From assembly GCF_030863805.1 (NCBI RefSeq), contig NZ_CP132957.1, positions 558,001-622,000 of the forward strand: a stretch of 64,000 nucleotides of DNA, in the 5' to 3' direction. Shown here in pieces: positions 53,294-62,500 of this stretch (the first letter of the stretch is position 1; every line of letters begins with the position of its first letter). A program made the position numbers and the translations under genes. The notes beneath the pieces are model-generated. The model saw only the letters and a list, made by a program, of their open reading frames with translations. It was not told where the DNA came from and did not search any database. The DNA comes from Kineothrix sp. MB12-C1 (lineage in GTDB: Bacteria > Bacillota > Clostridia > Lachnospirales > Lachnospiraceae).

Positions 53294-53306
53294 TCCCGTA
53301 TTCCTC

Positions 53307-54251
53307 CTATATATTTTTCCGGTAAAGTTGATATGTTCTATATACACTCATTCCGTGACGTTCATAGAACTTCATTGCTGCACCATGAGTCCATAGAAAA
53401 TATGCGTAAAAAATTCCTCTTTTCTGCATTTCTCTCATCTGTAAATCAAATAAAATTCCTCCGATTCCTTTTGAGCGAATAGATTCCTTTACTCCAATCG
53501 GTCCAAATCTCGCATCATTACCATCGATCTTCCGCATACAATATCCAATTACCTGGTCTTCTATATCTGTTGCAATTAAAATAGTATCTTCTGCTTCACC
53601 ATTACGAATTGCCTGTAAAATATTTCTTACCCAGCCGGCATCAAATTCCCTCTCAGCAAAATGCAATAATTTTTCCATATAGGAAAGCGAATATTTATTA
53701 AAACTTATTCCTTCTTCCTTCAACTGCTCTATCATATTTTGAGTTTTCTCTGGAATATTATAAGTAAATAAGTCTTTTTGCATGCTTACAGCATCCAATC
53801 CTCTTACATAGCCATTTCGTTCAAAGAAGGCCAGAGCCTTTTCATATTTCAAATCGACCCCTGGAGTAAAATAGTTCGGACTGTAGGCACATAGAGTAAT
53901 TTCTTTTACCTGTTCTTTTTTAAAGTGTTTTTCCACTTCATTTAACAACGCTTTTCCATATCCTTTTCCCTGATACTTAGTTCGCACGAACATAATACTG
54001 ATCCAGCCTCTGTTCTCCTCAAGACCTCGTGTTAAATATGGATATTTCCTTTTAATTCCTAAGCAAAATCCTATCACCTTATCCTTTACCAGTAAAACAA
54101 GAGCTAGACTAGAATCAAAATTTTCATCCATTAAAACCTGCTGCAAAAATCTGTCTTCGCTAATTGGATCAAAAATTAATGTCTCATTCCAACCAGAAAT
54201 AAGCTGCTCCATATATTCCTGCTTATATGGTTTTATTCGATATTCTTCCAT
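53307..54251 (-). CDS. Tandem GNAT acetyltransferase
   Basis: A 314-residue protein with two GNAT domains: the first with YQGKGYGKALL (about 102-112), the second with RSKGIGGILF (about 263-272). FGPIGVKE precedes the second loop. It overlaps the IIC gene by one base (TAATG), so it belongs to the PTS operon. It might acetylate the sugar or amine made by the neighbouring enzymes. Confidence 0.88.
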   Translation of the reverse strand: MEEYRIKPYKQEYMEQLISGWNETLIFDPISEDRFLQQVLMDENFDSSLALVLLVKDKVIGFCLGIKRKYPYLTRGLEENRGWISIMFVRTKYQGKGYGKALLNEVEKHFKKEQVKEITLCAYSPNYFTPGVDLKYEKALAFFERNGYVRGLDAVSMQKDLFTYNIPEKTQNMIEQLKEEGISFNKYSLSYMEKLLHFAEREFDAGWVRNILQAIRNGEAEDTILIATDIEDQVIGYCMRKIDGNDARFGPIGVKESIRSKGIGGILFDLQMREMQKRGIFYAYFLWTHGAAMKFYERHGMSVYRTYQLYRKNI

Positions 54252-55594
54252 TATTTTTCCCCGCCTTGTTCTACTTCGTACTGTTCTTCTTCTTTTAAAA
54301 TCTGTCTTTCCATTACTTTGAAGAAAGGTAGAAACATGAAGAAAATAATCGCAATATTTATTAAAGTAATGATTGGGGCTACAATATTAAATCCACTGCC
54401 GATAAAGGAAGCTAATGGAGCAGGCATAGTCCACACAGTCATTGCAATAACGGGAGGAGTGATTCCTAATACTCCAAGAATCGCATTAAAAATATAAAGC
54501 ACAGTAAATCCGAGTACCCACGGAACAAACATAAGCGGGTTTAACACGATTGGCAGTCCATACATAACCGGTTCTGCAATATTGAAAATAGTTCCCGGAA
54601 GAGATAATTTTCCTAATACTTTAAAACGTTTTACTTTACTCATGCAGCAAAGGAGTGCTATAGGAAATACAGAACATCTTACATAAAAATTAATCCATTG
54701 CTCTGTAAACATAAATGGTATGTCCTGATGCGCTGCAAATGCATTGATATTATCGGTTATCATAGCCGTCCAGATTGGCTGCATAACAGAAGAGACAATA
54801 TTCGATCCATGTAATCCTACAAACCAAAGAATTCTATCCAATACAAATCCAATTCCTTGTGCGATCGGCCCGCTTCCGCCTATTACCAGATATGCCGTAC
54901 CCTTATTTAACATACTCAGGAAATCAAAAGCTCCCAGACCTTGTCCAATCAAAGTACATAATATAATAACCGCACAAACCGGAATCATACCGGTGAATGC
55001 TGATGCTATCATCGGTGGTACTGATTCCGGCATCTTAATTGTAATCTTTCTTCCAATCAGGAACCTATAAATCTCTACTGCAAGAATACTAATCAATAAT
55101 CCTCCGAACAGACTCGGAGAACCCAATATATATGCCGGCCAGTCGAAATTTTCACTAAGCTTTGAAAAATCAATAAAGCTGAGGAATGCTACCATAGCTA
55201 CAACTGACGATGCTATCGACGTAACATTGGAATCTTTCTTGTTATAATACTCTCCAAGGAAGTAACCATTCAGCATAGCCGCAAGCAATGCCAGCAGATT
55301 AATTGTCACAAAAACAATTTGAAGAAGCCATGGCCTGCATGGGGTAATCACACTGTCAATCGCCTGAGCAACACCAGGCATGTTTAATCCGGTCCCCTCA
55401 GCGAACAATCCGCTTAAGTTTAAAATAAGAGTTGCAGTCGCACCTAATACCATATACGGCATTAATGTTATAAACGTTCTCTGTAACGCTTCAAGATACC
55501 GTACCTGTGACAACCTTAACAGGGGTGGTGCAATTTTTTGTTCGATAAAATCTGTGCTTTTTTCCAATACTGTTTTTTTTGCTTGTTTTTCCAT
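54251..55594 (-). CDS. PTS lactose/cellobiose-family IIC
   Basis: A 447-residue membrane transporter of the CelB type with about ten helices. VRYLEALQRTFITLMPYMVLGA and GTIFNIAEPVMYGLPIVLNP are family landmarks. First gene of the operon, with TTGAAA-N17-TATAAT upstream. The locus links it to MurNAc or MurNAc-GlcNAc uptake, although most MurNAc PTS permeases are of the glucose family. Confidence 0.93.
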   Translation of the reverse strand: MEKQAKKTVLEKSTDFIEQKIAPPLLRLSQVRYLEALQRTFITLMPYMVLGATATLILNLSGLFAEGTGLNMPGVAQAIDSVITPCRPWLLQIVFVTINLLALLAAMLNGYFLGEYYNKKDSNVTSIASSVVAMVAFLSFIDFSKLSENFDWPAYILGSPSLFGGLLISILAVEIYRFLIGRKITIKMPESVPPMIASAFTGMIPVCAVIILCTLIGQGLGAFDFLSMLNKGTAYLVIGGSGPIAQGIGFVLDRILWFVGLHGSNIVSSVMQPIWTAMITDNINAFAAHQDIPFMFTEQWINFYVRCSVFPIALLCCMSKVKRFKVLGKLSLPGTIFNIAEPVMYGLPIVLNPLMFVPWVLGFTVLYIFNAILGVLGITPPVIAMTVWTMPAPLASFIGSGFNIVAPIITLINIAIIFFMFLPFFKVMERQILKEEEQYEVEQGGEK

Positions 55595-55645
55595 TTGGAA
55601 TACCTTACCTTTCTAAAACCTTCCCTTTATTTTGTATTTGATATC

Positions 55646-55674
55646 ATTATATAACACTTTTCGTATGGTTTCAA
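55646..55674 (-). promoter_or_regulatory. Promoter of the PTS/MurQ operon
   Basis: On the minus strand TTGAAA (55674-55669) and TATAAT (55651-55646) are 17 bases apart. Confidence 0.7.
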
Positions 55675-55692
55675 TAATTTTCTCATTTTTTT

Positions 55693-55706
55693 TGGTAAAT
55701 TTACCA
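55693..55706. promoter_or_regulatory. Palindromic operator candidate for the RpiR regulator
   Basis: TGGTAAATTTACCA is a perfect 14-base palindrome placed 19 bases upstream of the -35 box of the PTS operon. The divergent RpiR gene makes it a candidate binding site. Confidence 0.5.
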
Positions 55707-55755
55707 CCTCCATTTTTGGGACGTATATAAATCTCACGAACGAGGAAGAAACTGG

Positions 55756-55890
55756 GTAACAGTTCAGACAGGTCTGCGCATTTGCTGCGCTGACCGTAAG
55801 AAAACGTAAATGCTGCTGGCAAAAATCCCATCGCCGTAGGCGATTCTCATGGATTTTTGCATGTAACAGTGAAGGTATCTGAACTGTTAC
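55756..55890. repeat. 135-base foldback element with 13-base terminal inverted repeats
   Basis: GTAACAGTTCAGA at the left and TCTGAACTGTTAC at the right are exact inverse copies. Inside, GCAAAAATCC/GGATTTTTGC encloses ATCGCC-GTA-GGCGAT. Same end family as 30176-30297. It lies between the PTS operon and the rpiR gene. Confidence 0.7.
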
Positions 55891-56019
55891 GAAACCGGTA
55901 ATAGCAAGAGGCATTCTCATTGAAAAAACAATGCATTAGATTTGATGATATGTTATAATTTTATAGGTAAATGTTGAATAGTTACTTTAACGGTTATAAT
56001 TATTATATGGAGAAAACAT

Positions 56020-56778
56020 ATGAACCCTATCGAATTAATAAATCTACATGAATCAGAATTCACAAAATCGGATGAGAAGATAAAAACATATGTCATTAAT
56101 AATCCGGACTATGTATCATCCTATTCTATTATTGATGTTGCCGCTAAAGCAGGTGTATCCAAATCTGCCTTGCTGCGTTTTTGTCAAAAGTTAGGCTATA
56201 ATGGATATTCCGAGTTTAAATATGAGGTTTCCAAATATCTCTTATCCGGTAATTTTAAAAACCCAACTGTTGTTAAATCTAATATGGATATTATCGAACA
56301 TTATTTGAATTGTATACAAAAGATTCCGGACTGCATAAGTGATGAGCGTTTTCTTGCCCTTGGCAATTATATTTCTAAGGCATCCCGCATACGAATTTTC
56401 GGTCTCCATGAAAGCGGCCTTGCTGCCACCTATTTTACCTATCGTCTGTCAGCTCTGGGAATTGATTCCGAAGCAATAATACATAGTGGTATCTTTAGTG
56501 AAAAAGCTTCTTTTTCCACTACTTCGGATTTTCACATTTTTATATCGGTATCAGGTACCACTGATTGTATCACCGAGGCCGCAAAAACTTCTTTTGATCG
56601 CGGTACTCCTTGTGCAATTATTACGCAGAACAGTAAGGCTAAATATTTCAATAAATATGATTGCTTTATGGCTATTCCTTCTCTTAACTTGGATAAAAAT
56701 CAATTGTTTCTTGATTCACAAGCTATTTTATTCATTACTATCGACTTAATTATTAACCAGCTATCAAAAATTCTCTAA
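56020..56778 (+). CDS. RpiR/MurR-family transcriptional regulator
   Basis: A 252-residue regulator: RpiR HTH at 1-75 (IDVAAKAGVSKSALLRFCQK) and a SIS sugar-phosphate domain (ASRIRIFGLHESGLAATYF, FISVSGTTDCITEAAKTSF). Divergent from the PTS/murQ operon, so it probably senses MurNAc-6P or GlcNAc-6P. AGAAAACAT region gives a weak ribosome site; TATAAT lies at 55995-56000. Confidence 0.92.
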   Translation: MNPIELINLHESEFTKSDEKIKTYVINNPDYVSSYSIIDVAAKAGVSKSALLRFCQKLGYNGYSEFKYEVSKYLLSGNFKNPTVVKSNMDIIEHYLNCIQKIPDCISDERFLALGNYISKASRIRIFGLHESGLAATYFTYRLSALGIDSEAIIHSGIFSEKASFSTTSDFHIFISVSGTTDCITEAAKTSFDRGTPCAIITQNSKAKYFNKYDCFMAIPSLNLDKNQLFLDSQAILFITIDLIINQLSKIL

Positions 56779-56800
56779 TCTTATATAAGGAGAAATCGTA

Positions 56801-56863
56801 ATGGAAAAAGGTCAAAATCAATTTTTCACTTGGATACTTAAACGTGTACAAGAGGGAAAATAA
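56801..56863 (+). CDS. Possible 20-residue peptide or gene remnant
   Basis: AAGGAG precedes an ATG and 20 codons (MEKGQNQFFTWILKRVQEGK) to a TAA. It could be the truncated start of a longer gene, since it ends abruptly in KEGK-like sequence. The only evidence is the ribosome site. Confidence 0.3.
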   Translation: MEKGQNQFFTWILKRVQEGK

Positions 56864-56954
56864 GATATAAACTCTCCTATACACGCACAACCCACGCTAA
56901 GCTTGCATATACACTATTAATGAGGTATTAATGCTCGCTTACGGGAGGATTACG

Positions 56955-57911
56955 ATGAATTATAATGTGAAACGAGGAGATATTGTTGTTTTCAAAGCAT
57001 CCGGTGATTGGTTGAGCAAGGCGATCGCTTGGTTTACTCAAACTGATGTGAGCCATGCTGCCATGGTTTACTCCGCAGACTCCATTATCGAAGTCGGTGC
57101 TCACGGCATCGGCGTTCATAAGATGGCGATTCTGGATGGCGATTCGGTCTATGTTATGCGGCTGCAATCAAACCCTAGTGCTGCACCGCTCATCCAATCG
57201 GCAGATGCCTATTTACAGGCTAAGGTCCGTTATGATTTTCCAGCTCTTCTTATTCTTGCCGGCTTACTCATCTATCGGCGGATCGTTCCTTCACTCCCCC
57301 TTATGAAGCTGGTGAATCTTATCTTATCCGCTGCTTGTGCTACTCTCGATAAAGCCCTGAATCGTATACTTCACCAAAGCGATGGTCCTTTTATGATCTG
57401 CTCACAACTCGTTTATCAGATTTATTACGATTGCGGCGAAAATTACCGTATCCAAATTGAAAATGGTGCTGTCTTCAATAGTCAACTGACCGCCGGTCCC
57501 GCTGATTCTATCTGCCTCGTAGATTTAGCAAAGGTGGGAAAGCGCACTCCTGCAGATATGTTTATGGCTTCTTCTGACGAAGTATCCGTATCTAATCAAG
57601 ATATGAAGGAATTCTATGAACTCCTATGCGCGTCGGAACAAAAAAATGATAAAGCTGCTCCGGATATTATCATTGCCTCTGTAGAAATGGACAAAACTTT
57701 AGCGCTCACAGTAAAATTCTTAGATCTACTGGAGCGCCTACTAGAAAGTGCACATTATGATATTCCTTTGGAAGCTTTGTTTGTCACACCCGGCGATCTG
57801 GTCTATCACGCCGTCAACTTGGAAAATGAAGGAACCATCGACTTGCAAAGAGTTCATTCTGTAAAAGATCTTATTTTATCCGCTACACCTTTTCCAAGCT
57901 GGCCCGAATGA
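56955..57911 (+). CDS. YiiX/YebB-like permuted papain-fold peptidase or amidase
   Basis: 318 residues from ATG 56955 (GGGAGG upstream). The first half has the NlpC/P60-like core of YiiX-type proteins: VKRGDIVVFKASG, then DVSHAAMVYS (His) and MICSQLVYQIYYDCG (Cys). The C-terminal 120 residues are unassigned. It overlaps the opposite YkgJ-like gene by 29 bases at its 3' end. Confidence 0.75.
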   Translation: MNYNVKRGDIVVFKASGDWLSKAIAWFTQTDVSHAAMVYSADSIIEVGAHGIGVHKMAILDGDSVYVMRLQSNPSAAPLIQSADAYLQAKVRYDFPALLILAGLLIYRRIVPSLPLMKLVNLILSAACATLDKALNRILHQSDGPFMICSQLVYQIYYDCGENYRIQIENGAVFNSQLTAGPADSICLVDLAKVGKRTPADMFMASSDEVSVSNQDMKEFYELLCASEQKNDKAAPDIIIASVEMDKTLALTVKFLDLLERLLESAHYDIPLEALFVTPGDLVYHAVNLENEGTIDLQRVHSVKDLILSATPFPSWPE

Positions 57912-58233
57912 TCTTTTCCTTTTCCTCATCTAAATCAGGAATCCGGGAAGTCATTTTATAAATATCCCTTCCGCATTCCTCCCACTCTTTTTTCTTCAGA
58001 TCACAAGCTTCCGCATTCAAACGGAAGAACTCCTCCTTATCCATTTGATCTTTCAGGAGTTCCTCATAATATCTTTCAATATCACAAAAGATCGGCCTTT
58101 CTTCATATATTCGGCAAAGCATCGTATCTAAATCGAGGTTTCTGCATATCCCATCCCCATCATGAAGATATGCAGTGACTTCACTTTTATTAAGTCCGAT
58201 ACAGCATAAACCACATTTATCACAGTTAAACAT
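57883..58233 (-). CDS. YkgJ-type zinc/iron-chelating Cys-cluster protein
   Basis: A 116-residue protein beginning MFNCDKCGLCC, with a second cluster MLCRIYEERPIFC, as in the YkgJ/CxxCxxCC family that binds metal. Convergent overlap of 29 bases with the YiiX-like gene. Function in the family is not known. Confidence 0.85.
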   Translation of the reverse strand: MFNCDKCGLCCIGLNKSEVTAYLHDGDGICRNLDLDTMLCRIYEERPIFCDIERYYEELLKDQMDKEEFFRLNAEACDLKKKEWEECGRDIYKMTSRIPDLDEEKEKIIRASLEKV

Positions 58234-58369
58234 AAAATTCCCCCTCCGTATTTGTCATATTTTTCTTAAAGTTAGCGTATCATGACACTTTTGTAAAGTC
58301 AATTATTATTCTGTCGAAGACTCGATACTTCTTGTCGAAACCCGTTATATTCTAAAATTCAATTCACTA

Positions 58370-61051
58370 TTACGTCTTTTTTAAATCCTGAATCTCTTCG
58401 ACCGTAGTCTTCGAAAGGGAATCAAAAAGATAATTCCTCTCCTTCGGCTGCTTGTCTGAATATTCCTGAGTTATTTTCTGATTGGCAGCCTCAACTTCTT
58501 CACGAAGTTCTCTTGCAGAAAGAAGTCCGCATCCTTGCCCCCTTATAATGATTTGCTCTAATCCATCTGAGGTGGCCACTGTTACCGGATATTTCTTTCC
58601 ATTTTCATGTGCGAATCTCTCAATATACATATCCGCGGTCTCCGCTTCCTTCGTATAAACTACATGAATATTGTGATACTTAAGAATCTCTGTATCATGG
58701 CCTTTGACCCGGTAGGCATCGAATACAACAATCAGATTGCACTTTCGAATCGCCTGATAATTACTGAGTATATCCAAGAGTTTACCTCTCGCTCCATCAA
58801 TATTCACCTCAGCTAATTCCTTTAAGTCCTCCCATGCAAATATTACATTATAGCCGTCTACCAGAAGATATTCTTCTTTCAGCTCCTGTTTTTTCCACGT
58901 TCGGATTACGGGCTCTGCCGATGGGGAAGATTTAATTTCCCGCCGTTTGCTGCTCATATGAAAACCACGCTTTTGCACATTACCGCTCTTCTTATTAGCA
59001 TAGAAGGTACGTTCTAAAATGGCGTCTACTTCCTCTGTACCAAGCCACTGTTCCTTGCTCTCTCTTGCCGCAAAAGATTGCATAATTTGTTCTTCTTCCT
59101 CTGTCCCATCCGATCGCAAAGTACGTACTTCCAGATGACTGTAGTCTTTGACCTTGTCCCAGCTTACTACGAATCCTGCACCATGGGCGCAGAATACAGA
59201 ACTTGTAGGATTGTTCACATCCTTCTCAGAATCATACCCGATTTGTTTCACTACTTCTTCCGCATTGTGACAATGTCCATAGCCACGCACTGTACAAAAC
59301 AACCTTCCGCAGCCTTTTGTATAAGCAATCACTTCTTTCAAATAATCTCGCATTGTAAGGACAGGTGCATGTCCCGTAAGGATACTCATCTCTCCCCGGG
59401 TCTGCGGCATCCGGAAGATTCCATGCATTCTCTCCACATCTGTCATAGCTCTTCCTATAAGTTTTTCCGGCACTTCTAAGCGAAAATCATAATAAGGCTC
59501 CAGCAATACGGACTTGGCTTCCTTTAATCCCTGACGAAGCGCCCGGTATGTAGCCTGCCTAAAATCGCCTCCTTCTGTATGCTTCTGATGTGCCCGTCCT
59601 GCAATCAGCGTAATTTTCATATCGGTAATTCCTGCCCCTGTCAGAACTCCTCTATGCTCTTTTTCTTCCAAATGGGTGAGCACCAGGCGCTGCCAGTTCC
59701 TGTCGAGGACATCTTCACTGCAATCTGTGGAAAAAACAAGGCCGCTTCCCGGCTCTGCCGGCTCTAAAAGAAGATGCACCTCTGCGTAATGCCTTAAAGG
59801 CTCAAAATGTCCGACTCCTACTACGCTGTTGTCTATCGTCTCTTTATATACAATATTTCCCGTATCGAATGTTACCGTAACTCCAAAGCGTTCCTGTATC
59901 AAGCTTTTTAGGATTTCTGTCTGCACTTCTCCCATAATCTTCGCCTGTATTTCCTGCAATACTTCATCAAAAGCAATATGAAGCTGCGGATCTTCTTCCT
60001 CTAATTGACGAAGTTTAGGCAGCATGACCGCCGTATCACACCCCGGCGGAAGTTCGATCCGGTATGTGAGCACAGGCTCTAATATTGGAGACAGAAAGTC
60101 TTTTTCGAATCCTAATCCTTCTCCCGGCTTGGTCTTACTAAGTCCGGTAACCGCACATATACTTCCCGCCGCTACCGTCTCTGTTGTTTTATACTTTTCA
60201 CCGGAATAAATACGAATCTGGTTAACCTTCTCCTCCCATACCTCTGCTTCACCACCGGACACCGCTTCTCTTGCCCGAAGACTTCCTCCTGTGATTTTCA
60301 TAAAGGTCAGCCTATTTCCTTGCTCATCTCTGGCAATCTTAAATATTCTCGCACCAAATAACTCTGAATAACTTTTATCTTTTACATGGATATTCATCCC
60401 ATGCAGAAACTCTTCCACTCCGGTAAACTTAAGCGCCGAACCGAAATAGCAGGGGAATATCTTACGCTCATAAATCAGTTGCTGTATTCTCTCTTCTCCT
60501 ACTCTTCCCGTCTCTAAAAATTGGTCGAGTGCTTCTTCCTCAGACATAGCCACTTGTTCATAAAAGGCTTCTGTTTCCCCTTCATCAAAGACTATGCAGC
60601 CTTCGTCCAGACGCTCCTTCAACTCTCCAATCAGCAAGTTTTTATCAGTACCGCTCTGATCCATTTTATTAATAAATAAAAAGACAGGAATTTCATACTT
60701 TTTCAAAAGCCGCCATAACGTCCTCGTATGCCCTTGTATCCCATCCGCTCCGCTAATTACAAGAATCGCATAATCCAGCACCCGGAGAGTTCTCTCCATT
60801 TCTGCTGAGAAATCCACATGTCCCGGTGTATCCACAAGTGTAATACGTCTATCTCCCAGTTCCAGAACCGCCTGTTTGGAGAAAATAGTAATACCTCTCT
60901 CCCGCTCCAAAGAATAGGTATCCAAAAAGGCATCTTTATTGTCCACTCTCCCTGGCTGTCTGATAATGCCGCTTTTATAAAGAAGAGCCTCCGATAAGGT
61001 CGTCTTTCCGGCATCCACATGTGCCAATATTCCAAATACCAATTCCTTCAT
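58370..61051 (-). CDS. TetM/TetO-like translational GTPase fused to a YacP/Rae1-type NYN ribonuclease domain
   Basis: 893 residues from ATG 61051. Residues 1 to about 650 align in length and motif order with ribosomal-protection proteins and EF-G: AHVDAGKT, RGITI, DTPGHVD, NKMD, LLEPYYDFRLEVPE. Residues 726-893 match YacP/Rae1: LLVDGYNVIFAW (D732), VVFDAYRVKG (D778), YTKEAETADMYIE (D807), VTVATSDGLEQ (D829) and LLSARELREEVE. All four acidic residues are kept. Rae1 of Bacillus cuts mRNA in the ribosomal A site, the same place where TetM-like GTPases bind. A basic linker joins the halves. Coupled A-site sensing and cutting is my inference. Confidence 0.88.
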   Translation of the reverse strand: MKELVFGILAHVDAGKTTLSEALLYKSGIIRQPGRVDNKDAFLDTYSLERERGITIFSKQAVLELGDRRITLVDTPGHVDFSAEMERTLRVLDYAILVISGADGIQGHTRTLWRLLKKYEIPVFLFINKMDQSGTDKNLLIGELKERLDEGCIVFDEGETEAFYEQVAMSEEEALDQFLETGRVGEERIQQLIYERKIFPCYFGSALKFTGVEEFLHGMNIHVKDKSYSELFGARIFKIARDEQGNRLTFMKITGGSLRAREAVSGGEAEVWEEKVNQIRIYSGEKYKTTETVAAGSICAVTGLSKTKPGEGLGFEKDFLSPILEPVLTYRIELPPGCDTAVMLPKLRQLEEEDPQLHIAFDEVLQEIQAKIMGEVQTEILKSLIQERFGVTVTFDTGNIVYKETIDNSVVGVGHFEPLRHYAEVHLLLEPAEPGSGLVFSTDCSEDVLDRNWQRLVLTHLEEKEHRGVLTGAGITDMKITLIAGRAHQKHTEGGDFRQATYRALRQGLKEAKSVLLEPYYDFRLEVPEKLIGRAMTDVERMHGIFRMPQTRGEMSILTGHAPVLTMRDYLKEVIAYTKGCGRLFCTVRGYGHCHNAEEVVKQIGYDSEKDVNNPTSSVFCAHGAGFVVSWDKVKDYSHLEVRTLRSDGTEEEEQIMQSFAARESKEQWLGTEEVDAILERTFYANKKSGNVQKRGFHMSSKRREIKSSPSAEPVIRTWKKQELKEEYLLVDGYNVIFAWEDLKELAEVNIDGARGKLLDILSNYQAIRKCNLIVVFDAYRVKGHDTEILKYHNIHVVYTKEAETADMYIERFAHENGKKYPVTVATSDGLEQIIIRGQGCGLLSARELREEVEAANQKITQEYSDKQPKERNYLFDSLSKTTVEEIQDLKKT

Positions 61052-61151
61052 TTTAATAATAATACCTTTCCAAAAAAATAAAAAGAACTTATATGCCACT
61101 TTATAGTAACATATAAGTCTCTTATTGTAAAAATAATGTAACTATAAAAGT

Positions 61152-61164
61152 ACTGAACAGTTAC
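61152..61164. repeat. Copy of the foldback-end motif
   Basis: ACTGAACAGTTAC matches the ends of the elements at 30176 and 55756. Another GTAAC lies 27 bases to its left. No full element is seen here. Confidence 0.4.
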
Positions 61165-61172
61165 AAAATACT

Positions 61173-62363
61173 TTAGCTTACATAATTATCAAAATAGCCC
61201 TGAACGAGAATAATCGGCGTTCCTTTATCTCCTGATCCACTCGTCAAATCACAGAGGGAACCGATTAAGTCGGTCAGCTTTCTAGGGGTCGTTCCCTGAG
61301 ATGCCATATCGCCCACCAAATCATCTTTTTTCTCTTTGATACGCTTCGTAATCGCTTCCTTCAGCGCTTCGCCGGACAAATCCTTAAAATCGTTATCTGC
61401 AAGATATTTTAACTTCACTTCGTTAGGCGTACCTTCTAGGCCGGGTGTACTTGCCGGAGATACACAAGGATCTGCCAACTCCCAAATCTTTCCTACCGGG
61501 TCTTTGAAAGCGCCATCGCCATAAACCATAACTTCCACATACTTTCCGGTTCTTTCCAGAATGTCTTTCTGAATATCCATAACCAAATCGGTACATTCAT
61601 TCGGGAATAGCTTAATGGTCTCTTCTGTGGATTTATTAGAACCGAGAAGTCCATACTGCTCATTATATCCGCTTCCATCGATGGAACTAACCAGAATTTC
61701 ATCCATTCCGCATACGATTTCTGCTCCGCATGCTTTTAAGATTTTCTTCGTGCGGAAACGGGTATGAATATCACAATTTAATACTTTCTTCGTATATCCG
61801 AGAATCTTTCTGCAATCGTTAGCGAAGATTACCTCCACTTCTGCTCCTGCTTCCTTAATCAGGTCGCTATAGTATTGCACATAATCGACCCCTGTAAAAG
61901 GATGCTTATTTTCTCCGAAAAGTTCTCTGTATTTTTCAAGGGTAAGCACATCGCTGTATGGATTGACACCTGCTTCATCCATCATATCGACAGATACCAG
62001 TTCGTTACCAACCTCATCGCTCGGGTAACTTAACATAAGTACGATCTTATCAGCTCCCTTGGCAATTCCCTTCAAACAAATGGAAAAACGATTTCTGGAT
62101 AAAATAGGGAAAATAACACCTATGGTCCCGCCTCCCAGTTTCGCTCTCACATCTTTTGCTATATGATCAGTAGAAGCATAATTGCCCTGCGCCCGCGCAA
62201 CGACTGATTCCGTTACGGCAATAACATCTCTGTCTCTAAGCCCGAAGCCTTCACTGTCCGCGGCCTCCAGAACACTGTCCGTTACAATTTTTACCAGGTC
62301 ATCCCCTTCTCTGATGATAGGGCAGCGAATCCCTCTAGATATCGTTCCTACTTTTCTCTCCAT
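61173..62363 (-). CDS. Coenzyme F420-0:L-glutamate ligase-like protein
   Basis: A 396-residue CofE-family protein: RDRDVIAVTESVVARAQG, LKGIAKGADKIVLML and VYGDGAFKDPVGKIWELADP. The family was named for F420 glutamylation, but most Clostridia do not make F420, so another substrate is likely. GAAGG precedes the ATG. Confidence 0.85.
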   Translation of the reverse strand: MERKVGTISRGIRCPIIREGDDLVKIVTDSVLEAADSEGFGLRDRDVIAVTESVVARAQGNYASTDHIAKDVRAKLGGGTIGVIFPILSRNRFSICLKGIAKGADKIVLMLSYPSDEVGNELVSVDMMDEAGVNPYSDVLTLEKYRELFGENKHPFTGVDYVQYYSDLIKEAGAEVEVIFANDCRKILGYTKKVLNCDIHTRFRTKKILKACGAEIVCGMDEILVSSIDGSGYNEQYGLLGSNKSTEETIKLFPNECTDLVMDIQKDILERTGKYVEVMVYGDGAFKDPVGKIWELADPCVSPASTPGLEGTPNEVKLKYLADNDFKDLSGEALKEAITKRIKEKKDDLVGDMASQGTTPRKLTDLIGSLCDLTSGSGDKGTPIILVQGYFDNYVS

Positions 62364-62500
62364 AGTGTCCCTTCTTTCCTATTCTCTCATCCTATCCGAC
62401 CCTTAGGCCGCATGCGATATATATTATACTAAAAAAAGATGATAAAGGAAAGGGTAATCTGCATTTTTACAGATGTTTTATAGATATTACAGTGTTGTTT

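Noticed and set aside
58370-61051. Simple call as a tetracycline resistance protein
   Set aside because: The GTPase part is TetM-like, but the C-terminal NYN domain and core-gene setting do not support a resistance role; susceptibility cannot be read from the sequence.
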